The notes under the pieces were generated by a model. That model saw nothing but the letters and a program-made list of their open reading frames with translations. It was not told the DNA's origin and made no database searches. From assembly GCA_002718345.1 (NCBI GenBank), contig PBDA01000052.1:1-49736 (forward strand): 49,736 nt of DNA. Reading direction: 5' to 3'. Position 1 is the first letter of the stretch. Every line of letters starts with the position of its first letter. A program made the translations under genes and the position numbers. This DNA comes from Rhodospirillaceae bacterium. Its GTDB lineage: Bacteria > Pseudomonadota > Gammaproteobacteria > Steroidobacterales > Rariloculaceae. Below are positions 16,176 to 23,770 of this stretch, piece by piece.

Positions 16176-16909
16176 AGTTTATTAGAAATCTGAAAGGAAC
16201 TTGTAGTTGGCGGTTCATAGTTGTTTTTGCTTTCCTAATAACAGGTGTTAATGCTCAAGAAAGTAACTTATCCGGCGGATGGATAATGAATGAGCGGGGA
16301 TCTTGGCAAGGTTTAGTTACAACTGAATCAGCTGAACTGGTATTAGCCAAGTTTGATCGATCAGTAGACGACCCAAGTATGAGATGTATAGCACCCGGCC
16401 TAATTCGTGCAACCGAAAGCCAAGCTCCGCTAGAGATTGTGGAGCAAGACCATCAGATCTTGATTCTATATGAGGCATTCAATGTACTTAGGCGTGTTCA
16501 TATGGATGGACGCATTGCACCAGAGTGGATGCCCTTGTCTCCAGTAGGTTATTCAATGGGTAATTGGCAGGGCGATGAACTAATTGTGGAGACGACTCAT
16601 TTAACACCACATCTTTTTAATGATGATGGTCTTCCTTTTAGTGGGCACCCAGAAGGAAAGACCATTGAACGCTACCGACTTTTAAATAACAGATTAGAAC
16701 TAGAGTTTACCGTGGTAGACCCGATCAATTTTCAAAGGCCCGTGACTAGAACGCATACTTTTAATCGGGTACCTGATGCTACGCTTCTTCACTTTCACTG
16801 TGATCCACTTGAGGCAACTGGTTGGCGAATACCAGTGACTGGGGACTCACTGAGGGATCTGCTAAGGTGGCTTGAACTTCGTCCTGCGATACCCACGATA
16901 CCTCATTAA
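16172..16909 (+). CDS. Exported GxWxGD-family protein (copy 2), TTG start
   Basis: A 245-residue protein with a signal peptide ending near GVNAQ (about residue 28). The C-terminal core has MGNWQGDELIVETTHL, KTIERYRLLNNRLELEFTVVDP and LHFHCDP, the same motifs as the products at 7170 and 20271 but with a shorter N-terminal part. The start is TTG 16172, overlapping the TGA of the DUF6152 gene; AGGAGG at 16156-16161 lies 10 bases upstream and supports it. Function is unknown. The pairing with DUF6152 is a recurring arrangement and appears again on the other strand at 20271-22127. Confidence 0.65.
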   Translation: MKFIRNLKGTCSWRFIVVFAFLITGVNAQESNLSGGWIMNERGSWQGLVTTESAELVLAKFDRSVDDPSMRCIAPGLIRATESQAPLEIVEQDHQILILYEAFNVLRRVHMDGRIAPEWMPLSPVGYSMGNWQGDELIVETTHLTPHLFNDDGLPFSGHPEGKTIERYRLLNNRLELEFTVVDPINFQRPVTRTHTFNRVPDATLLHFHCDPLEATGWRIPVTGDSLRDLLRWLELRPAIPTIPH

Positions 16910-16927
16910 ACGGAAAAATTATTACGG

Positions 16928-18373
16928 TTATAGTGGTGGGCGACGCAAATGCCACTGAGTTACTTGTTCGTAGGCATGTGCAAGCCCAAGTACTTGTGTT
17001 TCTCCTAAGCGCGGACCACTGATTTGTAAGCCGATTGGTAACCCTTCCCGACTAAAACCGCATGGTACGGAAATTGCTGGAGTTCCATATAAATTAAAGG
17101 GTAGGGTATTGCGAATTGGATTAGGGTTATTAGAATTTTCATTGATAAAATCTGGTAATACCCTTTTTGTGGGCATTATCAGCAGATCAACCTCATTAAA
17201 AATACTGTCTATTGATTTTCTGATTCTTGAAAGTTCATACCTTGATTCAGCATAGTCTGTTGCAGAAATATCGGCTCCACGTAGCAGTCTCTGTAAAGTT
17301 ATAGGTTGATAGAGTTCTCTATGGGTTTTTAAGTACTCAGCATGATATGCATATGACTCTACAAGTGTAGGCCGAATTGCCGAGAATTGTGGCAAATCAA
17401 CATCTTGAGTACTGTGAGTCATTGTGCTTAATACATCTAGAGCCTCTTCCGTACTAGAAAGAATTTGGGGGTCAGTATCTGAATAAAGCTCTCGGGGAAT
17501 GCCAAGTCGAAGTGACGCAACTGACTCAGTAAGTGTAGATGTGTAACGTGGTATATCTGTTTGGATGCTTGCAATATCCTCTGAATCGTAGCCTGCTAGT
17601 ATCTGCATGAGTATTGCCGCATCGGCAACATTTTGTGTCATAGGCCCAACACAATCTGCAGTTAATCCATAGGGGATAATGCCGCGAATGCTGGCAAGTC
17701 CATAAGTTGGTTTGAGTCCAACAATACCGCAGTACGCGGCGGGCGAACGTATGGACCCACCCGTATCTGTACCAAGCGCTCCTGCGCAGAGTCGAGCTGC
17801 TACTGCAGCAGCTGAACCACCAGAGGATCCGCCAGGTATTCTATTTGTGTCCCAAGGGTTGTGAACTGGACCAAAGTAACTGACATCAGAGGTTCCACCT
17901 GCTGCGAATTCATGCATATTCAATTTTCCAAGAATTATCGCACCAGCTTTTTTCAGCCGACGTACAACTTCAGCGTCCTCACTTGGCGTGCGGTTAGCAA
18001 AGACAGCACTTGCAGCGGTGGTAAGAGTCCCCGCCATATCTATATTATCTTTGAGAGCTACTGGAATACCATGAAGTGGTCCGCGCCACTGGCCATTAGA
18101 AATCTCTTCCTCCATTTCACGGGCTGTATCTAATGCTTGGTCTTCGGTAACAGTTATAAAAGCATTTAATTGAGGGTTTAGATCTGTTATTCGATTAAGG
18201 TAGGCATTCGTGAGTTCGACTGGGGAGATATAGCCAGTTCGAATTAACGCTGATGCATCGTTAATTGTTAGATCAGTTAGGTTTGAAGTTTGAGAAAATA
18301 TTCGGTGGCTGGAGAATAAAGCCGTTAAATATGCGCTACTAACAATAAAGTTCCGGCGTGTTAGTGCGAGCAT
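16928..18373 (-). CDS. Exported amidase (amidase-signature family)
   Basis: A 481-residue member of the amidase signature (GatA/FAAH-type) family with the Ser-cisSer-Lys triad visible: Lys108 in VALKDNID, Ser183 in PGGSSGGSAAA and nucleophile Ser207 in GTDTGGSIRSP; the 24-residue Ser-Ser spacing is canonical. The N-terminus LTRRNFIVSSAYLTALF resembles a signal with a Tat-like double Arg, so it is probably exported. It hydrolyses an amide; the substrate is unknown. AGGA at good spacing precedes ATG 18373. The C-terminus has PFNLYGTPAISVPCG, typical. It lies tail to tail with the + strand cluster (18 bases) and last in the minus-strand cluster. It is not a GatA of a gatCAB operon. Confidence 0.85.
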   Translation of the reverse strand: MLALTRRNFIVSSAYLTALFSSHRIFSQTSNLTDLTINDASALIRTGYISPVELTNAYLNRITDLNPQLNAFITVTEDQALDTAREMEEEISNGQWRGPLHGIPVALKDNIDMAGTLTTAASAVFANRTPSEDAEVVRRLKKAGAIILGKLNMHEFAAGGTSDVSYFGPVHNPWDTNRIPGGSSGGSAAAVAARLCAGALGTDTGGSIRSPAAYCGIVGLKPTYGLASIRGIIPYGLTADCVGPMTQNVADAAILMQILAGYDSEDIASIQTDIPRYTSTLTESVASLRLGIPRELYSDTDPQILSSTEEALDVLSTMTHSTQDVDLPQFSAIRPTLVESYAYHAEYLKTHRELYQPITLQRLLRGADISATDYAESRYELSRIRKSIDSIFNEVDLLIMPTKRVLPDFINENSNNPNPIRNTLPFNLYGTPAISVPCGFSREGLPIGLQISGPRLGETQVLGLAHAYEQVTQWHLRRPPL

Positions 18374-18412
18374 TTTTTTTCCTTTCTTTTTATGCTCTCG
18401 TTACCTTAAGGT

Positions 18413-18445
18413 GGGGGCTATTATTAATAGGTAATAATAGCCCCC
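18413..18445. terminator. 13-bp perfect hairpin between the MBL and amidase genes
   Basis: GGGGGCTATTATT (18413-18425) and AATAATAGCCCCC (18433-18445) are exact reverse complements around a 7-base loop. On the minus strand it lies just after the stop of the MBL-fold gene and before the amidase start. No clear T-tract follows in either direction. It probably trims or stabilises the upstream message, with partial read-through to the amidase. Confidence 0.55.
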
Positions 18446-18466
18446 TGCCAAATAATTCATGTGTTA

Positions 18467-20137
18467 CTAATGACCTACTGATTCACAGGGCACCATCCCA
18501 ATAGCTCCCCCTGAAATAATGGTTTCACACATCCTGGCTCCATCACCCATTGCTTCAATAAACTCTGAATAAGGTACTGGTTTTCCAAATACTGGTGCAA
18601 TAGTTTCAACATCTAAAGACATACGTTGAATCTGGTTAAAAAAGGTTTGCATTGCATCAGTAGGTTCATCAGGTGGCGGCTCGTGCGTATTAAAGAGATC
18701 TGCTTGGAAAGCAATTTTCTCTTCAGGTAAATAAGCCATCAGCATACCTTGTACATGATCAAGAGGTTGAACATAGTAAACTCGAAGAATACGTTCGTTA
18801 TCAGTAATCACAAAGTTTTCATTGATTGCTTCATAATTGTAACCTTCTGCCAGCTCTGTTGGCGGCCACATTGATGTGATATCGGGATCAATATATTCCG
18901 TGCGATAGTTCAAAACATCTCGGTTCAGCATCGCAATATTTTTGCGCTGTGTAACAATGGTGGAACCGATATGTAAATATGTGCGAAGTCCTCCAATTAC
19001 GTCAAAGTGGATATGAGAGTTGATAAGCCACCTAATAGGCTTATTTGGTGCCAACTTCACGACTTCTTCAATTACCGCTAAGCTGCGTCTTTCATTAATT
19101 GGGGCTTCGAATACTGCTACCCAATCCTTAAATTCCACCATGTAACTATTAGCAGGTCCTCCTCCCAACATGTATACCCCATCAGCGATTTCTTCGGTAA
19201 CTACAATTTCTGGATCTGGTCTTGGAGAGGGCTGAAGATTTGTGGGCACAGGTACTTCATCCGCACATACATTTGGTTGCACGTTGGGGAATACACCACC
19301 ATAGGCGTTGTGACCTGTACTCTCACTGGCAAACTGAAAGTTATCATCCCAGCCTTGATGTGAGTGCCAGTTTGTAGGCCATTTTACATCTCCAAACTGT
19401 TGCTGGTTTGTGGATTCCTGTTCAATATTAAAGTCACCTAGAGCAGGCTCATTGACCATTACGTGAATTCGTTGAATCTGATTTTGTGGGTTGATGGTGG
19501 CATCTACACGATACTTACCCAGCACTGTAATCGCGACCACATGCATTTTTGTCAGATTAACAACATTTCCATCACGACCCATTTCAATTTGTTCCCATCT
19601 CCAAAAGGCCTTTGGATTAGCGCCTGGCATGCGGGCTGCTTTCAGAAATCCTGGAGGGTTGAGCCAAATATCTAGCTGAAACCGTTCGGCGTCTTCAGCT
19701 GATGCAGATACTGGAGCTTCATTACCATCTATTGCCCATGCAGTATCTCCATTAACAATAAAAGTTTGACGTGTATGTTGTTGGGTAGGCGTACCACCCA
19801 TCCAGCCAAGCCCGTATTTCCAGGAGGCAGGATTGAGGCCTGGTTCGCGGTCAAATGTTTCTATACTAGTTGCCGTTTCCCAATTGATGGTGCGTGTGTA
19901 GTTAGTCATTGGAATACGTTCCCAATCAACATTCGGTGCATTCTCATACACTTGACCTACTGGCCCACTATAACCTGCACCTGAAAAGGTAACACAATGG
20001 AAATTGCGTTCATTAATTTCTTCAGATGCAGCTTCAAGAAGTGGGTATGGGTCAACGAACCCTGGCGGGAAATCTTGTGCTTGCACCGCAATGTTCAGGA
20101 ATAGATACATTGCAAAAAGGGAACAGAACTTTTTCAT
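18467..20137 (-). CDS. Exported MBL-fold hydrolase-like protein with atypical metal motif
   Basis: A 556-residue protein. After the signal peptide (to about VQAQ, residue 21) comes a beta-rich N-terminal domain of about 300 residues, then a metallo-beta-lactamase fold starting at VTEEIADGVYMLGGGPANSYMVEF. The metal motif is His375-Ile-His377-Phe-Asp379-Val380, so the second His of the usual HxHxDH is replaced by Val. LDHVQGMLMAYLPEEKIAFQADLFN supplies the later His and Asp ligands. GGAG seven bases before ATG 20137 selects this start over ATG 20191. Related proteins include exported quercetinase-like and lactonase-like enzymes, but the substrate is unknown, and one metal site is probably weakened or lost. 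Confidence 0.75.
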   Translation of the reverse strand: MKKFCSLFAMYLFLNIAVQAQDFPPGFVDPYPLLEAASEEINERNFHCVTFSGAGYSGPVGQVYENAPNVDWERIPMTNYTRTINWETATSIETFDREPGLNPASWKYGLGWMGGTPTQQHTRQTFIVNGDTAWAIDGNEAPVSASAEDAERFQLDIWLNPPGFLKAARMPGANPKAFWRWEQIEMGRDGNVVNLTKMHVVAITVLGKYRVDATINPQNQIQRIHVMVNEPALGDFNIEQESTNQQQFGDVKWPTNWHSHQGWDDNFQFASESTGHNAYGGVFPNVQPNVCADEVPVPTNLQPSPRPDPEIVVTEEIADGVYMLGGGPANSYMVEFKDWVAVFEAPINERRSLAVIEEVVKLAPNKPIRWLINSHIHFDVIGGLRTYLHIGSTIVTQRKNIAMLNRDVLNYRTEYIDPDITSMWPPTELAEGYNYEAINENFVITDNERILRVYYVQPLDHVQGMLMAYLPEEKIAFQADLFNTHEPPPDEPTDAMQTFFNQIQRMSLDVETIAPVFGKPVPYSEFIEAMGDGARMCETIISGGAIGMVPCESVGH

Positions 20138-20270
20138 TATTTTTCTCCACGGAAACTCTTTTTTATAGGTAACCCCATTTTTCGAGGCCACGCTTTGCGT
20201 ACAATATTAACTCGGTTTGATGGCTACATGGCTAGTTTTGTCTGAAAAACGATCGCACTCAATCTTGGCA

Positions 20271-21173
20271 TTACTTGAATCGTTCTCCAAATCTTGCGCC
20301 GGAAACGGAATCACCAGCAAGTTCTAGGCATACTGGAGTCGGCGGAAACAAGGCACCTTGGCTTGAATTCGGTTGCCTCTCTATTGGCCGAAGATTCCAT
20401 GGTTCAATAAATGCAGGATCATCCACTGTCATTTCTAGTGTCAGTATGTCTCCCTGTCTAGTGTATCGTTCGGTTATTTTAGCGCCTGGGCTCATGGGCC
20501 ATCCTCTTGTGGAATACCAAATAAGATCTCCGGGGAAATCTACTGTTTCAATAACAAGAGTATCTCCCTCCCAACGCCCGACTGAGCTGCCACCTAGTTG
20601 GTTTAAGCCTTCATATTCATCTTCAGTTCTTAAAGGTCTTCCATCTGTTGGTACTTGACGTATTGCGGTAAGTGGTGAAACAAACGCTGGGGCGTAAAGT
20701 AATACGACTTTATTAGGAAACTGAATAATTTCGGCAGGAAAACCTCGTTTTACGATGCCTGCTTCTCTGCATCCAAAGCCGGGGTCAACAGGTCTTTCGT
20801 AACCAAACTCTTCATTCCATCTAACCTCTTCCCAATATTCAGGTTTGTATAGAGGCATATTCCCTCGGTCAGATTTAACAAACATTTCCTGGTCTATTTC
20901 ACCCCAAAAAAAGTTTCCGTCTCTTACTTGGTATTGGCTTTCATCTGGAGCACTATCTACCCTGTAAAATGATCCTCCAGGACCATTGCTTCTAAACTCA
21001 AATGATCCGGGCACGCCTCCAACCCAAAGGCCTGTGAGATCTGGATGACCTTGTGCTGATCTCGGCATTGGTGCATTCAATAATTCTTCACGTTCGGCAT
21101 TTTGTGCTATCGCAAATTGTCCAAGAATGGCAGTGATTCCAAGTGCGAGTGTGATTTTCGAAAAACTGTACAT
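20271..21173 (-). CDS. Exported GxWxGDTLVIET-family protein (copy 3)
   Basis: A 300-residue protein with a signal peptide ending near FAIAQ (about residue 23). The mature N-terminus has SAQGHPDLTGLWVGG, and the C-terminal core has GRWEGDTLVIETVDF, KITERYTRQGDILTLEMTVDDP and PTPVCLE. This is the same family as the products at 7170 and 16172. GGAGAAAG precedes ATG 21173. It lies 15 bases after the stop of the TIGR03067-like gene at 21189 in the minus-strand run, so cotranscription is very likely. Function unknown. Confidence 0.7.
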   Translation of the reverse strand: MYSFSKITLALGITAILGQFAIAQNAEREELLNAPMPRSAQGHPDLTGLWVGGVPGSFEFRSNGPGGSFYRVDSAPDESQYQVRDGNFFWGEIDQEMFVKSDRGNMPLYKPEYWEEVRWNEEFGYERPVDPGFGCREAGIVKRGFPAEIIQFPNKVVLLYAPAFVSPLTAIRQVPTDGRPLRTEDEYEGLNQLGGSSVGRWEGDTLVIETVDFPGDLIWYSTRGWPMSPGAKITERYTRQGDILTLEMTVDDPAFIEPWNLRPIERQPNSSQGALFPPTPVCLELAGDSVSGARFGERFK

Positions 21174-21188
21174 TTTTCTTTCTCCTTC

Positions 21189-21656
21189 TTAATTGGCACG
21201 CCTTAAAGTTATCATGGTTAGATCATAGCCAGTCATAAATTCCAGAGGACGGGCATCGTGGCCAGTGGCAGTATTAATGACCAATGTGTCGTCTGATCCA
21301 AAGCGATATATGCCCTCCCAAACAGTACCATCAGTTGGTGGCGTTAAGTTTCTTCCTCGAAATGTGAGGTTAATAGTTCCTGATTCAGGGTCAATGCTGT
21401 AGGTGCCTCGCCATGGCGTACGCTGTAGTCTTTGAATAGAGAAAGTAAGGTCAGCGTTAAAAATTACGCTAGCGCCCAAAAACTCTTGATTAGGACGCAT
21501 TTCTCTTTCTGCTTCCTCTACCGACCAGTTTCCTTCAAGCGTTTGAGAAAAGGCGATTTGAGGAATAGTTGCCAACGCAAATGCTCCAAGTAGTGACAAA
21601 AGTGCTGTCAGCTTTGTTATGGATATTGTGTGCGATTGTATTAATTTGAGCATCAT
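21189..21656 (-). CDS. Exported TIGR03067-like lipocalin-type protein
   Basis: A 155-residue protein with an N-terminal hydrophobic signal (residues ~14-36, ending IAFSQ). The mature part follows the TIGR03067 pattern: LEGNWSVEEAEREM, a basic beta strand, WRGTYSIDPESGTINLTF, WEGIYRFGSDDTLVINTATG, RPLEFMTGYDLTMITLRR. Such domains are small beta-barrels found in exported proteins of Planctomycetes and others; their ligand is unknown. It sits between the DUF6152 gene and a GxWxGD gene on the minus strand with short gaps (42 and 15 bases), consistent with one operon. Confidence 0.6.
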   Translation of the reverse strand: MMLKLIQSHTISITKLTALLSLLGAFALATIPQIAFSQTLEGNWSVEEAEREMRPNQEFLGASVIFNADLTFSIQRLQRTPWRGTYSIDPESGTINLTFRGRNLTPPTDGTVWEGIYRFGSDDTLVINTATGHDARPLEFMTGYDLTMITLRRAN

Positions 21657-21698
21657 GGTGAGTTCTCTCTACCGACAAAAATAGAAAATAGTTTTTAA

Positions 21699-22127
21699 TT
21701 AATTACCGTTTGGATCACCGGTCCATACAATGAGCGATTGACCATCTAGTAGGGTAATTTCTGCCAAAAAGCCTTCAGGCCTGCCGCTATGCGCTCTCAC
21801 ACCTCGAACGGTGTAGGTTTCGCCCTCTATAAGGGCTTCCCTTCCAAGGCCTTTTGCACGTAACCCTTGGAGACCGCTGGTATGGATCGTCCATTCTTCG
21901 ACTTCGCCTTGTTCGTTTTCTACCTCAAAAAAAAGATAGATATGTGGATTGACCCATCTCGCCCGTGTAAATACAGCATTGTCAAAAAGAAATGGCCAAT
22001 CATAATCATATTGTGCAGTAATAGAGTGATGCGTATGTGCTGGATATACTGCACCTATCAAGCAAGCAATGACCGTATATATTCCGATCGATAGTTTTGA
22101 TAAAAATAATTTCTTCAGTTTATTCAT
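21699..22127 (-). CDS. DUF6152-family exported protein (copy 2)
   Basis: A 142-residue protein with a signal peptide (to about THHS, residue 34). The mature form begins HHSITAQYDYDWP, followed by RARWVNPHIYLFFEV, EEWTIHTSGLQGLRAKGLGREALIEGETYTVRGVRAHSGRPEG. The HHS, NPH and basic G-W/L turn patterns mark DUF6152, the same family as the product at 15798, though the two are clearly diverged. AAAGGAAAG precedes ATG 22127. Function unknown; the repeated genomic pairing with GxWxGD proteins suggests a shared exported complex. Confidence 0.75.
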   Translation of the reverse strand: MNKLKKLFLSKLSIGIYTVIACLIGAVYPAHTHHSITAQYDYDWPFLFDNAVFTRARWVNPHIYLFFEVENEQGEVEEWTIHTSGLQGLRAKGLGREALIEGETYTVRGVRAHSGRPEGFLAEITLLDGQSLIVWTGDPNGN

Positions 22128-22190
22128 AACATTCTTTCCTTTAAAGCTATAAATAATAATGCTCTATTGTGGATTAGTTCTGCGTAAAAT

Positions 22191-23069
22191 TCAGCGACTA
22201 GATGAGGTCGAAATAATGTCTCCAGGGATTGGGAAGATTACATACGGGTTGGTACACCAGCAGGTATCAATTTCTATATCCAGAATTGTGTGATCGTCAA
22301 GCTTTTGTACAATTCGGCTTGGAAAATAAAAGCCGCTCATCATCTCATCACTTAGTAATGGATCGATCGGTTCATAATCCCGATAACCTGAATATTCAAC
22401 TGTTAAGGTTGCCTGACCAAATACAGGATGCTCAACTCTCATTTCCACCAGTTCAGGTCGACGATTACGGTTTAACCGTATTTTGATGCCTTCATCGGGA
22501 AGGTCTAGCTCGTATATTCGATGTTCTAACTCCGTTACTTGCACTTGTTGAATATTATTATGAGCGAATCGTATTGCGGCCGTTGGTGTTGAAGCAAGGA
22601 GGCTTTTTCGCCAGTTATGAAATTCTATTGTATTGGTTTGTGATTCCCCAACAGGAGGCGTATTTGGTTCAACGTTCTGTTCATCCCAAGAATATTCTCC
22701 CGCTGTAACCCATACACTACGTTCTCCGTCAGATGAAGTTAGGTCGTATCTAAGCCCTCCATCAGGATAGGCTATTTCTGCATAAAATCTGTCGAGATCT
22801 ATTCGGGGCCAATCTGAGGGATTTGTGCCCGTTATTTGGTGCATATAACCAGACCCTTCATAACGCAAAGTCAGCCACACTTCTAATTCTCGGTTACCTC
22901 GAAGCATGCCTAATGAGCGGGCAGCCGTGTATAAAAGCCGTGGTGCCGTTGGTTCATACGTATCTCGAACTACCCAATCGTTTTGCGCATGTGCTAGATG
23001 ACTATTTCCTGCTAACAATGCAATGACCAAAAGAAATAACCTATATTGTTTGAAATACGTTTTGTTCAT
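22191..23069 (-). CDS. Exported beta-rich protein of unknown function
   Basis: A 292-residue protein with a signal peptide ending near HLAHAQ (about residue 29). The rest is predicted beta-rich, with WLTLRYEGSGYMHQITGTNPSDWPRIDLDRFYAEIAYPDGGLRYDL and a C-terminal DTCWCTNPYVIFP containing a Cys-Trp-Cys pair. Its organisation loosely resembles the N-terminal domain of the MBL-fold protein at 18467 (a W-x-R-I strand, a basic middle block and a repeated HPVFG/EPALG-type turn), which suggests but does not prove homology. It is the first gene of the minus-strand run; the 120 bases before the tRNA probably hold its promoter. I do not recognise a named family. Confidence 0.6.
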   Translation of the reverse strand: MNKTYFKQYRLFLLVIALLAGNSHLAHAQNDWVVRDTYEPTAPRLLYTAARSLGMLRGNRELEVWLTLRYEGSGYMHQITGTNPSDWPRIDLDRFYAEIAYPDGGLRYDLTSSDGERSVWVTAGEYSWDEQNVEPNTPPVGESQTNTIEFHNWRKSLLASTPTAAIRFAHNNIQQVQVTELEHRIYELDLPDEGIKIRLNRNRRPELVEMRVEHPVFGQATLTVEYSGYRDYEPIDPLLSDEMMSGFYFPSRIVQKLDDHTILDIEIDTCWCTNPYVIFPIPGDIISTSSSR

Positions 23070-23191
23070 GATATTCCGTTTTTTGACCGTTCTTTTTCTC
23101 CTATGGGCATAGTGTTGTCCCTAGACAGGTTGAAAATCAAGTGTATTTGACCTTAAAACCAATTACAGCAAATAATGGTTGGGTTTGAAAG

Positions 23192-23282
23192 TGGCGGAGG
23201 GAGTGGGATTCGAACCCACGGACGAGACAAGCTCGTCACTTGATTTCGAATCAAGCCCGTTCGACCACTCCGGCATCCCTCC
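23192..23282 (-). tRNA. tRNA-Ser(CGA)
   Basis: A complete class II tRNA on the minus strand. The acceptor arms GGAGGGA and TCCCTCC pair; the anticodon stem CTTGA/TCAAG holds the loop TTCGAAA, giving anticodon CGA (reads UCG). A long variable arm (ACGAG/CTCGT) and a T arm GTGGG-TTCGAAT-CCCAC are present, followed by discriminator G and an encoded CCA. The long variable arm confirms serine identity. Confidence 0.97.
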
Positions 23283-23338
23283 GAGTGAGAATCTAGCAGC
23301 TGAAAATATTTGCAGCAATCTCAGAGTTAAAGGGTAGG

Positions 23339-23722
23339 TTATCGAAAAACCATACTAGCGCAGATATATCCGAGCCACACAGCAATCAAACACAGCACTA
23401 CAGAAAGAAAAACATTAAGTCCCGCAGATATCCAATAGCCATCCCTAGCAAGCATAAGAGTTTGTAAGCTAAAGGCCGAGAAAGTTGTATAGCCTCCAAG
23501 GATGCCAATCATTAAAAAATTTTTTGTATCAGGTGTAGATAAAAGTCGACTTTCTGTTAGCAAAGCTGACGCTGTAAAGCCAATTACTAAGCAGCCAATG
23601 ATATTCACTAAAATGGTTCCCCAAGGAAACGATTCACCAAAAAAGCGAGATACTAGGTTTGAGCACCAGTGCCTGCCCATGCCCCCTATAGCGCTTCCAA
23701 GTCCAATCCAAAAATAGCTCAT
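23339..23722 (-). CDS. crcB: Fluoride channel CrcB/Fluc
   Basis: A 127-residue, four-helix membrane protein that forms a dual-topology dimer exporting fluoride. Signature blocks are GSAIGGMGRHW, FPWGTILVNIIGCLVIGF and GILGGYTTFSAFSLQ (the GGxTTFS fluoride and sodium site). The start is ATG 23722; a longer frame runs to 23803 but family members begin at this MSYFWIGLG. It is divergent from the flavoprotein gene with only 48 bases between the starts, which leaves no room for a fluoride riboswitch. Confidence 0.92.
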   Translation of the reverse strand: MSYFWIGLGSAIGGMGRHWCSNLVSRFFGESFPWGTILVNIIGCLVIGFTASALLTESRLLSTPDTKNFLMIGILGGYTTFSAFSLQTLMLARDGYWISAGLNVFLSVVLCLIAVWLGYICASMVFR

Positions 23723-23770
23723 TGTGTGTTCTAGGGTAACATCGACGACATGGATTTGAAGGAAAATCTT

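Noticed and set aside
16928-18373. GatA subunit of the amidotransferase
   Set aside because: It has a signal sequence and no gatB or gatC neighbours; it is a stand-alone exported amidase.
23723-23770. A fluoride riboswitch upstream of crcB
   Set aside because: Only 48 bases separate the divergent starts, and no crcB-type pseudoknot sequence is visible.
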